A stretch of DNA of 64,000 nt from Hydractinia symbiolongicarpus (lineage: Eukaryota > Cnidaria > Hydrozoa > Anthoathecata > Hydractiniidae). Of the stretch, positions 12,001 through 24,457 are shown one piece after another (position 1 is the stretch's first letter; every line of letters begins with the position of its first letter). The translations under genes and the position numbers were made by a program. Location: positions 33,815,851-33,879,850 of the forward strand of contig NC_079877.1 in the NCBI RefSeq assembly GCF_029227915.1. The letters run 5' to 3'. A model generated the notes under the pieces. That model did not search any database and was not told where the DNA came from. It was given only the letters and a program-made list of their open reading frames with translations.

Positions 12001-15000
12001 TGCTGATTCTTTTATGTAACCACGTTGGCTTTTGGCTGTTTATATGCATATTTTTCAAAGATAAAGAGCACTGAAATTAAGGTTTAAGGATTTTGTTTTT
12101 TATTCATTACTAGTTAGAAGGGTTGAACAGAAGAACAATGGAAAAGATCTTCTATTTGAATTTTAGTGATGTCTACTCAATGACCCAGAGACTACCTATT
12201 GCCTCTATTGTGAAGAGCTTGAAGCTCGAATTAGGATCCTGTGCTTCCAACGACGGTGAAGAAAGATACAGGGTTACTGTACACGAAATAAAGTTTCATT
12301 ATTCACATTTTAACATTTTTACATTTTTATTTACAAAAGAAATAAATCTCTAGTGAAATACAAATCAAAATGTAAATAATGAAAGAAATTAACAAGATTA
12401 TGTATCAAATACTGTCTAAGGAAATATGAATGAAATATTTAAACACTCTTTATTTTTAAACAAAGAAAACATAAATTTTTATCATGTTGAGCAATCACGC
12501 AACAAAGATGCTAATATGCATTTGAGCATTTATTTTACCCTTTTTGTTGGAATTGACCAGACAGTAGAGATTAAACGTTGTGATGTTTTTACGTTGTTTA
12601 TCTTATGAAAGCATATAACCTATATAAATTCAAACGCAGATACGTATATGCTGAAGGGAAGAAACAACATCATAAAAAAATCAAAGGTATATATTTAAGA
12701 TATATATTTATATATTCAAAATTCGGATTTTTTTTTTCTTTCATCATCATCATCATCATTCTCGGCTTAACGTCCGTTTTCCATGCTAGCATGGGTTGGA
12801 CGAAGAAGATAATTTCAGAGAAGATAATGTAATATTTCAACTACTCGTGCAACAGAGAATTTTTAACAGAAACATTAAAAGTAAACATGTAATGTAAATG
12901 GAGACTTCGCTCTTGTCTTTTGATATTAAGTTAAAAATCAAGAGCATACAGTGTTATGTGTATGCATAATTTGAAATCACAGAGTAGAGAATTCATAAAG
13001 TGTTAAAAATGTGAAGAAACTACATTATCACTGTGTCGTCATTTATTTTTTACAGATTGAGTACTAAATGTTGTGTGGCCTAGTTCCATGGTTGTTTTAT
13101 AGTGCAGGCATGCTAGAGAATGCCACTAGCAAATTTTAAATGCTGTCTGCCTGTCATGTGTGCAGGGCAACAACTGCCTTTCTCTCATTTTTTCCATGAT
13201 TGTAGGTCTCCATTCTTTATTTTATAGGAATTGATTGATGCATTAAAGGCTCTATCAACATTTTTTGGTGAAAACACCTTACGAGCAAGACGTAATCTAC
13301 GTGGTGATGTTGAACGGAGAAGTCTTGATATAAGTGAAAAATTTGAGACACAGTTCCGTGATGTCAAAAAGGTTGGTTTATTGATTAGTGTGTTTAAGGA
13401 TTAACTTTGTCTTTTTTAACAGAGCTGGTTTTACTAAATTGAATTACCATCCTCTTATTGTTGTTTTGAAAGTGATTACATGTTGTTTACACTGGTATAT
13501 GACGAGTAAAGTCCAGGTAAATCCCCGTAAAGGAGTATAAAAGAAGTTATTATTATTATAAGTTATGCAAGCTGAAAAATGTAGAACTTTTAAAAAACTT
13601 TTTACATCTGCCATGTTAAAGTATTATGACTTTTCACATTAAAACACACACAATTAGATCTTACAATCTGAGATGGTTATTCTTTAGCATAAAAAACGCT
13701 TTCATATCAGCCCCACAGAGATTGTTAATATCTTTGCATACATTTTTTTAAACATGTAGAAATTGGATGAAATTTCTGATGATGTTCAAGCAATGAACAA
13801 ATGTTGTCAAGAAATGACGAAGCGTCTGAAGGTACTCAATTTTTTTTTTACTTGTATCTGTTTGACTTAATGTTCTAACCGACTGGTGGCCTTGTGATAG
13901 AGCGTTAATCTCCATTGCGGTCTTGGGTTCAACCTCAGCTGAGTCAAGCCAGAGGCTATAAAAGTGCAAATCATCCTTTTACATGAGAATAGGATTGATA
14001 TCTTAGGCGGTTGTCTAGTTAAGCAATTATTGTGCTTGCATGCTTTTCAAACCTGCAATGGAAGCTCTAAATGTCACTAGGACGCCCTTGCAGGAACTCA
14101 GTGATAACAGTTCTATTAGGAACTAAAGAGCTTATGCTGGGTAAGATAATAATAACAATAATCTTTCATCTGTGTTTAGAACTCAAAAGAGTCCACTTCT
14201 GAATTGATTGTAAAAACTACCAAGCTTCAAAATGAAAGGTGTGTAATGTCTTAGTATATGACGAGGTTTTATTGTAAAAATAAACAACTGTTGGATGACA
14301 GCTAAATTTGTGTTAACATTTCTTGATCTGGTAAGGAAAACTGGGTATTTTATTAGAATTTCGTGAAACTCTTAACACTATGCAGCATTTTAACTAAGAA
14401 CAGTTATATATAAATTTCTAAATGTATGGTGGCAAGTAAATAATTAAAAGAGACAAAAACTTGTTTGGTAATTAATGACGAGGCTTTATAAACTTTCATA
14501 AAATAAGGTACTAAGCTATGATTGCAGATAATTCGTTTGTATATATAATTCTTTTGTAGAAAACAACTTGAACTTCAGTCCACTCTGGCTGAATCCTTTC
14601 TAGAAAAATATCAACTCAAACAACATGAAGTAAAGGCTTTGAGAGTATCGAAGGATAGTATTGTAAACGAAGTATGTGGTTTAATTGTTGTCTACCTTAT
14701 CGAATTCTACCAGATAGATTCCTTACCACATGTTTTTTTAACAATGTTTGAGTCTGCAAACAAGGGATTTTAAGAAAGCAGAGTTGCTGAAGGGATAGAA
14801 ATAAGAGAAATTGTAGTAATTAATAGCAATACGTTGAATGTAATAAAATTTGTTGATTGTCATAATTTTTTGTTCTCAGGATTTTTTTAACGCATTAACA
14901 AGAGCCAAGCAAATACATCAGGACTGTAAAATGCTTCTTCGTTCAAAACAACAAACTGCAGGGTAGGTGAAACAGCTTTTCTAAAATTTGCACATTCAGT

Positions 15001-18000
15001 TTCTGTGTTTTTCTTACATTTGTGAACTGTAAACTAATATAAATATCTGTTATCACCATTAGTTTATAACTTTACCAAATTTGTTAAAGTTATAAACTAA
15101 TGGTGATAGCTTAAAATTTTGTAAATAAATTGTAGATTGGAAATTATGGAGTCAATGGCGCTTTATCAAGAAACGGCTTATGAAAAATTATACAGGTGGA
15201 CACAAGGTGTGTACTTAATAACTTCATTACATCGATGCCATAAATGTTATTGTATACGAATCATCTTTTTACTGTCATCCATATAATTGAAAGCATTTGT
15301 TAATTTTAAACCAACTTTAGGCTTTGTGTTGAAAGGAAACAAAAAAACACCAACACATTTCATCTTTTTCATTTCAAAAATTCTTTTTTACTTCATCCTC
15401 ATTTCAACACCTGCTCCACACATTTTTTACAATCAACCTCCATTGTAAGTGTTCGTTTTTTATCCACACGTTTATCCACACATTTTGCGACTTTTTTTAC
15501 AACATATCCGTCTTGTTCGAGTGAATGGTGAAATGATCTTTCGTTTTAGATATTTGCACATTCTTAATTCATGTTATCTTTGTTTTTAAGAGGAATGTCG
15601 TGGTATGACTGGTGATATTCCTGACGTCAGTGGAGGTTTGTGTCGAGCGATCGAAGCTTTACAAGACAGACAAGTGCTGTTGCGGTATACATTCGATGAG
15701 CTGGCTACTGCACGAAGAACAGCAGTTGTGCGATGCTTTATTGATGCCCTCACTCGTGGAGGTAAGTGCAACTTTTAGGAAGGTGTGAGGTGTTTTTGGG
15801 ATACTAAGAGTCTCAGAGATGGAAGAGTTCTTTAAATAAATAAGAGCGAAGAGTCAAGTTATAAGATAAACATATTCTAGTAGCTTCTCTGCTTTGCTTT
15901 AACATTGGATAGTTACTAAAGTCACTATTTCGCATGTTCCCAGCTTTAATTTTCAGGTTTCTTGTGTTATATAGGTTCGGGTGGTACGCCAAGACCAATC
16001 GAGTTATATTCTCACGATCCAGTTAGGTACGTCTATCTTCTGTTGATTGTTGTTATAAGTACAGTTAGTGTCCTCACTGTGTGCAAACTATGCCAAACCC
16101 CTTTTTTCGTTTGTTAGCGAATTTCTTTTTTCTTTTTAGATACGTTGGTGATATTCTAGCCTGGTTGCATCAAGCCGTTGCTGGAGAGAAAGAGTTGCTT
16201 CATAGCTTATTACGACGCACAAAAATAGCAGGTATGCTAAAGTGTATAGACCTTGAGTAGCGCACATGTATTTATTTCCCTTCGTAACTGTGTATCTTTA
16301 ATATGAGGCCTATTTTTTAAAACATTCACGACCTATTTTTTGGATATTTTCGGCGACGTTCCGATATTACCAAACAACATGACCTTGCCATCACTGCGTA
16401 AGCGTGCAAAAGTTGTTGATTTTAACAAGGTAAACAACGCTTCCCTTTGTAGAATAGTTCACATTACGACTAAAACCAAAGGATTCGAGATAGCGTGACA
16501 TGCTGACCTCAGCGAAAATCAGTTCCGCCTAATATTTTTTCGCTGTGAAGTGTGAATGCGTGTGAATTACATATAAGTAGCGTTGCTAATTGCTTCTAGT
16601 TCCAATATTCGCAATTTGGTCATTTTTCCTGAAATAATTGTGCTGGGTTGTACATATTCTTCTTTCTGAATGCTTTACGTCTGTTCATTAGATCACAAAC
16701 CTATGATTTTGGAAATCCTCAATCATATCATGGATGGTGTGTGCAGACCTTTTAAGGCGAGTGAACAAATTTTTTGTCATGTCATATTCCGTCTTGTAAC
16801 TCTCTGTATATTCGAAAAACCTTTCTATAAGTCCTAAATAAAACCTAATTTAAGTGCACAGGTTTATTATGTGAATCAGTAAAGGTGCTACTGACAGAAG
16901 TATAGAAAACCCCACTGTCATACCTCTTTGTGTCCCTTTATCCACGTGAGTTAGTAACCAAAAGCAAATTTCTTTTCTTTTATAGGTTCGAGTGGAACAA
17001 GTGATCACTTCCGAAGCAGAAGCTCCAACTTTGTTTCGTCTTGGAAATATACTCAAGTTTTACGAAGATACTCTTCTGTACAGATGTTTGTTTTTCTTAT
17101 TTTACAATATCAGGGCGGCCACCACTCCTTGATTTGCGTCTTAATGAGTGGTCACCCTAAATATTTGATCTAACCGTATCTACTAACTTTTGAGCAAATC
17201 TGGGTTGCCATTTTATTTTGGGAGAAGTAGAAGTATTGATTTCCCGAAAGAGTTGCTCTTATTTGAGGTTGGTTTTTTTTTTCCATCATAAGTACAAATT
17301 CGAATGAGTAGACAATTCTTCGGTGGTTTTCATTTTCAGCTTTTCACGAAACTAAGTTGTTTCTCTGGATTTAGCGCTATTTTTGAATCCGAAGATGTTA
17401 CCATGTTAGCAAGTATTGAAGAGATGAGACACTTGAGTCATCAAATGTTTTTCAACAGTTTGTCGTGTTATGGTAGTAAGCTGGCAGAGAAGGTGAATAA
17501 CTTTCCTATGTTACATCTCAAAATTCTGCTAATTGGTGTTTCCCAGTGTTTAGTGTCAACCTGCAAGTATTTGATGTCATCAACCCATCTGTTATACACG
17601 GATGCATTGTCTTCATGTATTTTTAGGTAGATATACCGCCACCAGATCTAAGTCCTTCGCAGACTGTTAATACGACAATGCAGTTGTTGAAAGATGTTCT
17701 CTCAAGCCATGACTCAGCTATTACTCCTCTCAAAGAAAGACAACAGGATTATGGGAAGGTAGAGGTTATTTTTAACTTTTTTAACTTTTTTTGGAGAAAC
17801 TACTTCCGACTTTACTTTCACTTACTTGTGTAGTTTTTGTAACCTTATCGTATCTTTCTTTTGTCAGATACTTCTACCTCCAGGTCAGTCAAAAACATTC
17901 CTAGTAATTAATTAAAATATTGACGGAAAAGATTATTTTTATACATTCGTAGACGAGACGTGTTCAAGCAAAATTAGATGCTAATTTTGATTTGTTCTTA

Positions 18001-20056
18001 ACTTTCGACCGAACTGGAAGACCATTTTCCAATCCGTGCTTACATTTCAAGTTTCCTTTTAACAAGTAAAATATACTGACCGCCATCCAGTCGTAAATTC
18101 TTCTGCTTTCCTCTTAGATCTTCTCGTGTTTGTTAGACCCGTTGGTTCAATGTTGTGTTCTCGCCGCTAGTCGTTTAAATTCTGCTGACATGGCGACGTA
18201 CATGGTGAACTGTTTGTATCAGATGCAAGTCACTTTAGCCGTGTACGAATTCACTGACATTAAGTTAGAAATGTTGGCCATTCAGGTAAGTTTCGTGTGA
18301 CTGACCACGTAATTGTAGCTTTCAGTGGTTTCCTTTTGTTATGATGTTTTCGCATTCATTAGTTACAAGTTTAAGTGTTTGCTTTTTTGTTGATGTGTAT
18401 CTAGTTTTGTGTGAAATTTTTTCCGCCCTTTGTAGAGTTATCAGGGCATATGTTTGTAATATAGCCCAATGCCAAAACAATAACAAGAGAACATTGACCA
18501 GTTTTCCCTGTCTTCAGAATTTCTTTTTGACGAGATAAATCGTATCTTCTTTTTAGACGCTTTAATTCATTCCCATCAATTACCAATTCTTACTAATATT
18601 TTTGTGTCCCAACAGTTGAGAAATTTCAGAAGGATTTGCTAACTTAAGTACTTGCTATTCAACTTTGAACGGCTGAAGATAGAAGTGTCACTCGACTTAT
18701 GGAGATTTCTGGCAATTAGTGTAACTTCAATATTTCATTCTTGCTTTAGAACGATGCACACACCGAAACGTTGACGAACGAACAGGCATCTTTTATTCTC
18801 TCCAGATCTGGTCTGGGAAATATATACACGCCTTTAAAAGAAAATGAAAATAAAAAAGTAACTTTTTTATTTATTTATTTTATTTATTTTCTTCATTGTC
18901 AAATTGTAACAACAGTAAGCAAATGGTAATTGGTAATAAAATTTATCAACTGCTCACTGAATATCTCGCAAGTAAATGTTTTTTAACATATTCTTCAGTT
19001 GCAGATTCAGATAAGAATGTTTTAGGTTCTTTGACTTTAATATTTATAAACAACTATAATTTCCAGCCTAGATATATTCTTATCTTAAAAAAACTTCAAA
19101 AGTGGGTATTTTTAAAGTTGCGAAAGAATATGTAATCCCAACTCTCTCAGTGCTCGCTTAAACCTTGAGCAATGAAAGAAGTCAACCGGGAAAGTTATTT
19201 TTCGAATTAGCAGCGAGGAGAGTTCAGGAATTCCAAACATTGTGAAAACGTCTTTACTGTAGAATATATCGTATATGCGTGTAGAAGTTTGAACCATGCC
19301 ATTATTCATAAGTTCTTATTATTGTATTTTCTAGATATCTCTTACTCATGGTATAGATGAACAGTTGGTTAAAATAGCCATGGTGAGTTTTTTGTAAATT
19401 AGAAATAATGAAATTTTGGATAACCACCATAATGATTAGAATTACGCCCTGGGCGCTGATTTTTAATATGGGCGCTCAATCATGTGACTGCTTACAAAAT
19501 GTTTGCGTTAATTCGAATCATTGCAGCATTCCTCCAATATCACGCCAACCGCATAAAGCAACTCACACGCACGCCTTACATACCCATATTGGACTTGTTT
19601 TTTACTATTTTAGTGTCCTTTTGTTGAGTTTCTATTAGTTTTGTCTCGATCTCTCAGTCGAAACGCATGCTATACCTCAACCAGCAGTTTTCACAACGTC
19701 GTGATCTCGCACACAATTTTAAAAATACGTTTAGACAAAGTTTGATCAGTATTTATCACATCCCGACAGTTTGAACATGCCTCAGTTGGAACTTATACGA
19801 AGTACACGCATAAGGTGAGGTAACTTTTTTGATTTCAACTATCACTCGATAGCACCTTTTTGTTTGCTATTATAAATTGATGCTCCGATTAATGAATATT
19901 CTTTTCAGGGATACGATTCGTAAGAAAGCCGTAGATTTGATAAAAATGGCATTTTCAGCCGTTTACGCTGTGATTACGGACCCTAAAAGTAAATATGAAA
20001 ATGCTGAGCATTTGATTGGTCGAACGCCAGAACAAATCAACCAATTACTGAGCTAA
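9069..20056 (+). CDS. COG6: Conserved oligomeric Golgi complex subunit 6
   Basis: Nineteen exons join in frame to 1920 nt (639 aa plus stop; human COG6 is about 657 aa): 9069-9173, 13228-13371, 13760-13831, 14180-14238, 14560-14671, 14880-14962, 15136-15206, 15591-15761, 15975-16026, 16140-16231, 16692-16756, 16986-17077, 17375-17492, 17627-17758, 18118-18285, 18750-18857, 19335-19382, 19735-19814 and 19909-20056. COG6 is a lobe B subunit of the COG tether, which recycles Golgi enzymes by retrograde transport. Matches to the family are dense: [19 protein letters not shown] at the N-terminus, an N-terminal coiled-coil-prone region, FIDALTRGG plus [36 protein letters not shown] and a C-terminal [10 protein letters not shown]. 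The ATG lies in a short exon ending at the conserved DNDK. All introns are GT-AG except the one after 16756 (GC-AG). The first intron (4.05 kb) carries several transposon remnants. Confidence 0.97.
9582..10068. mobile_element. Non-autonomous DNA transposon (MITE) with 8-bp target duplication
   Basis: The 487-bp element is flanked by the identical octamer CAGCCATG at 9574-9581 and 10069-10076. Its ends are inverted repeats: GAGGGTGCTGATAAGCCGC on the left and GAGGGTACCAATAAGCCGC on the right strand. Subterminal G/C-rich blocks built on CGGGCG and TTCGGG contrast with the AT-rich surroundings. There is no transposase. An 8-bp duplication fits hAT-like or Merlin-like superfamilies. It lies in COG6 intron 1. 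Confidence 0.75.
11047..11560 (+). mobile_element. TIR element, copy 2 (partial) of the 816-1749 family
   Basis: It starts CAGGGTTGGAATTAGAAA and keeps the family blocks GGTTCGCAAAAATTTT, AGCTACTTGTTTTT, GAGGTTTAAACT and AATGTTGCAAAA in the same order as copy 1. The right TIR is not recognisable. It lies in COG6 intron 1. Confidence 0.6.
12743..12808 (+). repeat. (CAT)n followed by a palindromic GTCCGTTTTCCATGCTAGCA-type repeat
   Basis: An (ATC)n run leads into CTTAACGTCCGTTTTCCATG and then GCTAGCATGGGTTGGACG. The core CCATGCTAGCATGG is a perfect palindrome. From memory, a very similar module is abundant in other invertebrate genomes, notably cephalopods. It lies in COG6 intron 1. Confidence 0.55.
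13874..14163 (+). mobile_element. tRNA-derived SINE
   Basis: It has a pol III A-box-like block TGGCCTTGTGATAGAGCG (13887-13904) and a B-box GGTTCAACCTC (13926-13936) about 22 bp apart, then an unrelated body and an AT-rich (ATA)n/ACAATAAT tail at 14146-14163. The order and spacing match tRNA-derived SINEs. It sits in a COG6 intron in the sense orientation. Confidence 0.7.
15051..15108. repeat. Perfect 24-bp inverted repeat (hairpin)
   Basis: Arms 15051-15074 and 15085-15108 are exact reverse complements. The 10-nt loop itself contains the palindrome CAAATTTG. It lies in the COG6 intron between exons 14880-14962 and 15136-15206, ending 27 bp before the acceptor. Confidence 0.9.
17111..17157. 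repeat. Imperfect hairpin in a COG6 intron
   Basis: AGGGCGGCCACCACTC is followed by the inverted GAGTGGTCACCCT about 18 nt later. It is a short G/C-rich hairpin in an AT-rich intron. Confidence 0.55.
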
Positions 20057-20119
20057 TGTAATTTCCGTAGATCGTATTTTGATGCTATGTCAATTTAGAC
20101 GGATTTATTTTTGATACGA

Positions 20120-20125
20120 AATAAA
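20120..20125 (+). terminator. Poly(A) signal of COG6
   Basis: Canonical AATAAA lies 64 nt after the COG6 stop codon. Confidence 0.75.
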
Positions 20126-20427
20126 CTCCAATATTTATTTGCTATGCAGGTTTTTTTGCTTTTTTTTTTTGAGCATGTTTATTTACTCGCGAGTATTTTA
20201 AAAAATGACCGTTCATGATACTGGTTAGAAGGGACAAAATTTTATCCCTAACTAATCTTCATAATTTTAAAAGAAGTCGGGATGAAATTAATCCCTAGAC
20301 AAAAGTTCATCACCTATCCTACCTAATCGGGACAAAATTTCTCCATATAATCACTTACCCCGGCCAGCCGAGTCTTATTATACAATGCACCTATGCGCTT
20401 TTATCGATTCGTTCTAAAAAATGAAAT

Positions 20428-20660
20428 GAATGATGGCGGAGACAGCAAACGAAAGATGGCGAAGACAGCAAACGAGTGATGGCGGAGTCAGTAAACGAAA
20501 GATGGCGGAGACAGCAAACGAAAGATGGCGGAGACAGAAAACGAATGACGGCGGAGACAGCAAACGAAAGATGGCGGAGACAGCAAACGAATGATGGCGG
20601 AGACAGCAAACGAAAGGTGGCGGAGACAGCAAACGAATGATGGCGGAAACAGCAACAACA
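20428..20660. repeat. 23-bp minisatellite, about 10 copies
   Basis: The unit is GATGGCGGAGACAGCAAAC plus GAAA or GAAT. The 23-bp period is not a multiple of three, so open frames in it show a 23-residue repeat (CCLRHLSF and similar). These frames are a by-product of the repeat. Confidence 0.9.
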
Positions 20661-21134
20661 AACTTAAGAATCATTGTTTGCGAATAATCTGTCTTACAAA
20701 TATATGTTACTATAAATGCATAGGTTGTACCGCTGATAAAGTTGATCAATATGTAGAAATACTGGGCCCACTTGCTTCAGATTTTCCAGAATTTTCTCAA
20801 TACAACAACCACGTAATAATTTAAAAGAGATATCATTTTTCTTTGATTTTTTTTTTTTTTTTTTTTGATTTTTTTTTTTTAGTAGCGACAAAATATACCA
20901 TTCACAAATTTTGTTTGATATGATGAATGCAAACCAGGATAAACTGCACATAATTCTGCTGCCAAAAAAAATATTTTGTTAAGATAATTATTTTTGTTTG
21001 TTTTTTCTCGTGATGACCGTATCGCGTTTAACTAGGTTCTGTAAAAACCGTTAACGTTTAAGCGAGGTTCACATCTATACGGAAAACGTTATTCTTATGT
21101 AAAAAAATAATTCTTAAGGCCGTTTCAAAAAATA

Positions 21135-21633
21135 CAATTGACTCCCTCTAATTCGAATTTATAATTCGAACGAGTGCTCAGTCACCGTCAATTTTCCTTG
21201 AGAAACTGTTATAAAAAACTTTGTACAATTCGAATTTCTCTAATTCGACACTTTCTATCATTCGAACAGTTTTTCAGCCCCCCCCTTCAGCACTATTCTC
21301 TTCCTAATTCGAATTTTAGAGTTTAAACATGGCTTTAACAAATTCAATTGTCGACCTGAGAAAGCACTTGGTGATGCAACTCGTATTGTCGAAAGCGATT
21401 GTCTCTCCAATGTAAAGCAATCAAATATCCAACTATTTTTCAAATAGTGTTTTTTTTTGTGTGAACTATGAAAATAAAGATTGAACGAAACTTGAATTGT
21501 GTTTTCTTGATTGTGGTATAACGTAATTTCTCTCTATAATTCGAATTTTCACTTTCTGAAGCTGAGAGTTCGAATTACAGAGACTTTCTATAATTCGAAT
21601 CTCTCTATAATTCGAATTAGGTAGATTCAACTG
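21135..21633 (+). mobile_element. pogo/Tigger-like deletion derivative with transposase C-terminal remnant
   Basis: TA dinucleotides flank inverted ends: CAATTGACTCCCTCTAATTC on the left and CAGTTGAATCTACCTAATTC on the right strand. Repeated TAATTCGAA motifs follow each end. Between them, on the plus strand, a frame ending at TAG 21445-21447 reads ALGDATRIVESD and then a terminal QSNIQLFFK. That ending resembles the C-terminus of pogo/Tigger transposases, where a Q-x-x-I-x-x-F-F PCNA-binding-like motif precedes the stop. All catalytic parts are deleted. Confidence 0.7.
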
Positions 21634-22511
21634 TATGCGGATTGTTTCTGAACTTTTGTGTTCACATCAAACAGAACACGAATTCGTAAGAATAAAGACG
21701 GCTTTTAACTATGAACGTTTGTGATAGAAAATGCTTTGCGCTACAATTTTATAACCTAAATAACGAAAAGAAGACCGAAGTTAACATAAAAATGATCTAC
21801 AGAATTATTTCTTCAAAAAGAATAAAAAAGTAAGTGCAACATATTGCTAAGACTAAAATTTTGATTTTCGCCTTGACTATTTTTTTGTTCTATGCTTCGT
21901 TTTCTTGAACAGAAATAATCACAGCAATCCATTAAAACTTCGTAAAACAAAAACATTTAGGAAATAGATTTAGAAAGATCGAGCGGTGTTGCTTTGATGT
22001 TCCCATTTTGCATGTTATTCGCACGAAAAAATATCAAAAAGTTTTGATATTAATTCGCATGCTAATTCTTATCTAATTCATACGAATGACAGATGAAGTG
22101 CATAACGTGCGAATAAGGGACCTATTCATACCAAAAACTTTCATTCTCATCGCATGCGAATTGGCAATAGAATTACGTTATTCGCATTGGTGTAAATTTG
22201 TCTTTAATGGTTTTCTGGTGCAGGCCATTGTAAGTTAGTCCTTTGACGTTTATGTGCCTTATCAGGGAAAACATTGAGAAAATAAGCGTCTATTTTAGGG
22301 ATAGTAAAATATCACATTTTTTTTAAATCTAGGGCAGGGAGAGTGAGGGAGGGTGATTTGTGAGTCATCCCTAAATATAAATAAGTTATCATATTCGGTG
22401 TTTAACACAAAAACAAGAGTGGTGTTTACTACAAGAGCGATCAAATCTCACTTTTGAACAAGAAGAACCTTAGATCACCAGTTGGTTGTTCCCTAAGGTC
22501 CATAAATGTGC

Positions 22512-22620
22512 CCAGAACATTTTGAAGAGTGTTTCGCAGATGTCAGAACATTTTGAAGGGTGTTTCGCAGATATCAGAACATTTTGAAGAGTGTTCGCAG
22601 ATATCAGAACATTTTGAACG
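22512..22620. repeat. About 31-bp tandem repeat, 3-4 copies
   Basis: The unit is CAGAACATTTTGAAGAGTGT followed by TTCGCAGATAT. Copies differ by one or two bases. Confidence 0.85.
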
Positions 22621-24432
22621 ATATCATGCAAGCAATTTACAAATGCAACTACTTTATGCAGAAAATCGTTTTACTTTCACAACTCTTCAATTTCCCCAAT
22701 TTTTTTCCATAGAGATAAACCTTTTGGTTAATTTCAAAAGTGTATTAATTCCCCGTTTTATTTCAATGCTCGTTAGAAGGAAGGTACAATGCGAGGTCAT
22801 CTGACTATCACAGACATAAAGTCACAACGTTCAAACATGGTTCCACCTTCCAACGTTCTTGTGACAATCCAACAACAGGTTGTATCCTACGTTTTCTTTA
22901 AACTAATCTGTTGAAAATTTTTAGAAAAGACATTGCACCTGACTTCACCTTAAGCGCTCCTATAGATGTTCAATGCAGCAAATCTGTGCGAATTAAAAAT
23001 TGCCATTACTCAACCAGTAGAAATATCTCTATAAAAGAGGAAATTGAAACCGCTAATTAAACTATAACTGGTTTATCCCCTGTTTGACATTCTTTCACAT
23101 TTTTGTGCAATGAAAAAACTTTATTTCACACCCTGGTCTGCACATTGAGAAATTCTGATAATCGAAACAAAAAAAACCACCTTCGATTAATCTCCTAACC
23201 TTCTTTCGTCGCCAACAACGTAAAAATCCCCTGAAAAATGAGATTATAATGAAATTATTCTTATTTAGGTTGGAAGCTTAAAACAAAATATAATTGTCTG
23301 TTTTGAAAATTAAAAAAATGTGTTTTTAGATGAGGTTGTTAAACAGGTATTAAAAAAGCGGTTACGCACGCAATACTACGAAGGTAGATGACTCATAACA
23401 GAAAACAAGAAAAAGATTTAGAAGGTTTTCTGATATAATGATAGAGTTTAAACAGAAACAAAATTTAGATCCATGAGTTTTAATCACAAATTTATTTTTT
23501 TGTTAAAAGAAAAACCATGGCTAGTTGTTTCCAGGTTCATATACGGAATAAGAAAACCCTTACGAATTTCATACTCGATCCTTCTTTTTTTTATTAAAGC
23601 CAACCTTTTTTACGTTTTTTCTGAAATTTTTCTTTTTTCACGTCAAAATTCTTCTCTTTTTGTTTTTATATTTTGATCATTTTTTTATTCATTTTTCGAC
23701 GCTTATTTTTTCCAAATCGAACGTTTGAGAAAAACAACAACGATATCTTCATTATAAAGATGATGTCAAAATAAAAAGTAAACAACAATAAATACTGCAA
23801 ATTATTCTGCCACGTTTGTTTTCGAAAAAATTCACAATTATTATTCTATTTTGTAAACTGAAAACTCGTCCGTAAACTGACCCTAGCTTCTTCTTTTTGA
23901 GCCACCAATTAACTGTTCAAGAAGAACATACCCAACCTTTTTAAAAAAAGTACTTATGAATTGAAACTGAGAAAAATGCTACCTTAAAATTTGATAAACA
24001 CAATATCTAGCAAGAATATAACCCCCCTCCCCCCCCCCGCGTAACTGAATCAACTCAATGCTAATTTCAACTTGAGATCGAGTCTGCTGATATATCCCGC
24101 AATATTTCAAACCACTCAAACGTGAAATTCCCAAGGGATTTTTTATTCCGAGAAGTAAAAACCATCGTGTACAAAAAGAGAATATTTTTAGACGGAGAAA
24201 AAAAGGAGCAATACACAAAATATAAAAAAGCGTAGCAAATTTACAAAGACAAAACTTATACAAAAGCGGAAACATTTTAAATATACATGGAATCGTAAAA
24301 AATATAAAAGATATAAAAAAAATTATCAGATATAAAAAAATAACCAATCATCGAAGGAGAAGTCGAATACTTTAAACACAGAAATATGTTCCGAAAATCA
24401 CGCCTGTGCTAAACTTTCACACTCGCTTTTCT

Positions 24433-24438
24433 TTTAAT
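24433..24438 (-). terminator. Candidate variant poly(A) signal (ATTAAA) of the boule-like gene
   Basis: ATTAAA on the minus strand lies about 20 nt after the TGA stop. No AATAAA is seen nearer. Confidence 0.4.
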
Positions 24439-24457
24439 AATTTACTTTCATCACAAA

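Larger units (their letters stand above)
20127..24432. other. Gene-free interval between COG6 and the boule-like gene
   Basis: No coding exons are supportable. It contains a 23-bp minisatellite, T-rich runs (20848-20880), the pogo-like element at 21135-21633, a four-copy repeat at 22512-22620 and low-complexity AT-rich DNA. The 122-aa frame at 23979-24347 is low-complexity Phe/Ile/Leu-rich and has no gene-like context. Confidence 0.7.

Noticed and set aside
12123-12353. 76-residue plus-strand frame in COG6 intron 1 with protein-like composition
   Set aside because: No acceptor or donor places it in COG6 and the COG6 frame is complete without it; kept only as a weak possibility.
17304-17630. 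108-residue plus-strand frame
   Set aside because: It is the COG6 exon 17375-17492 read through into both neighbouring introns.
20391-20749. 72- and 111-residue minus-strand frames with CCLRHLSF repeats
   Set aside because: They lie wholly in the 23-bp minisatellite; the repetition of residues follows from the DNA period.
23979-24347. 122-residue minus-strand frame
   Set aside because: Phe/Ile/Leu-rich translation of AT-rich DNA with a C-run; no family motif or gene context.
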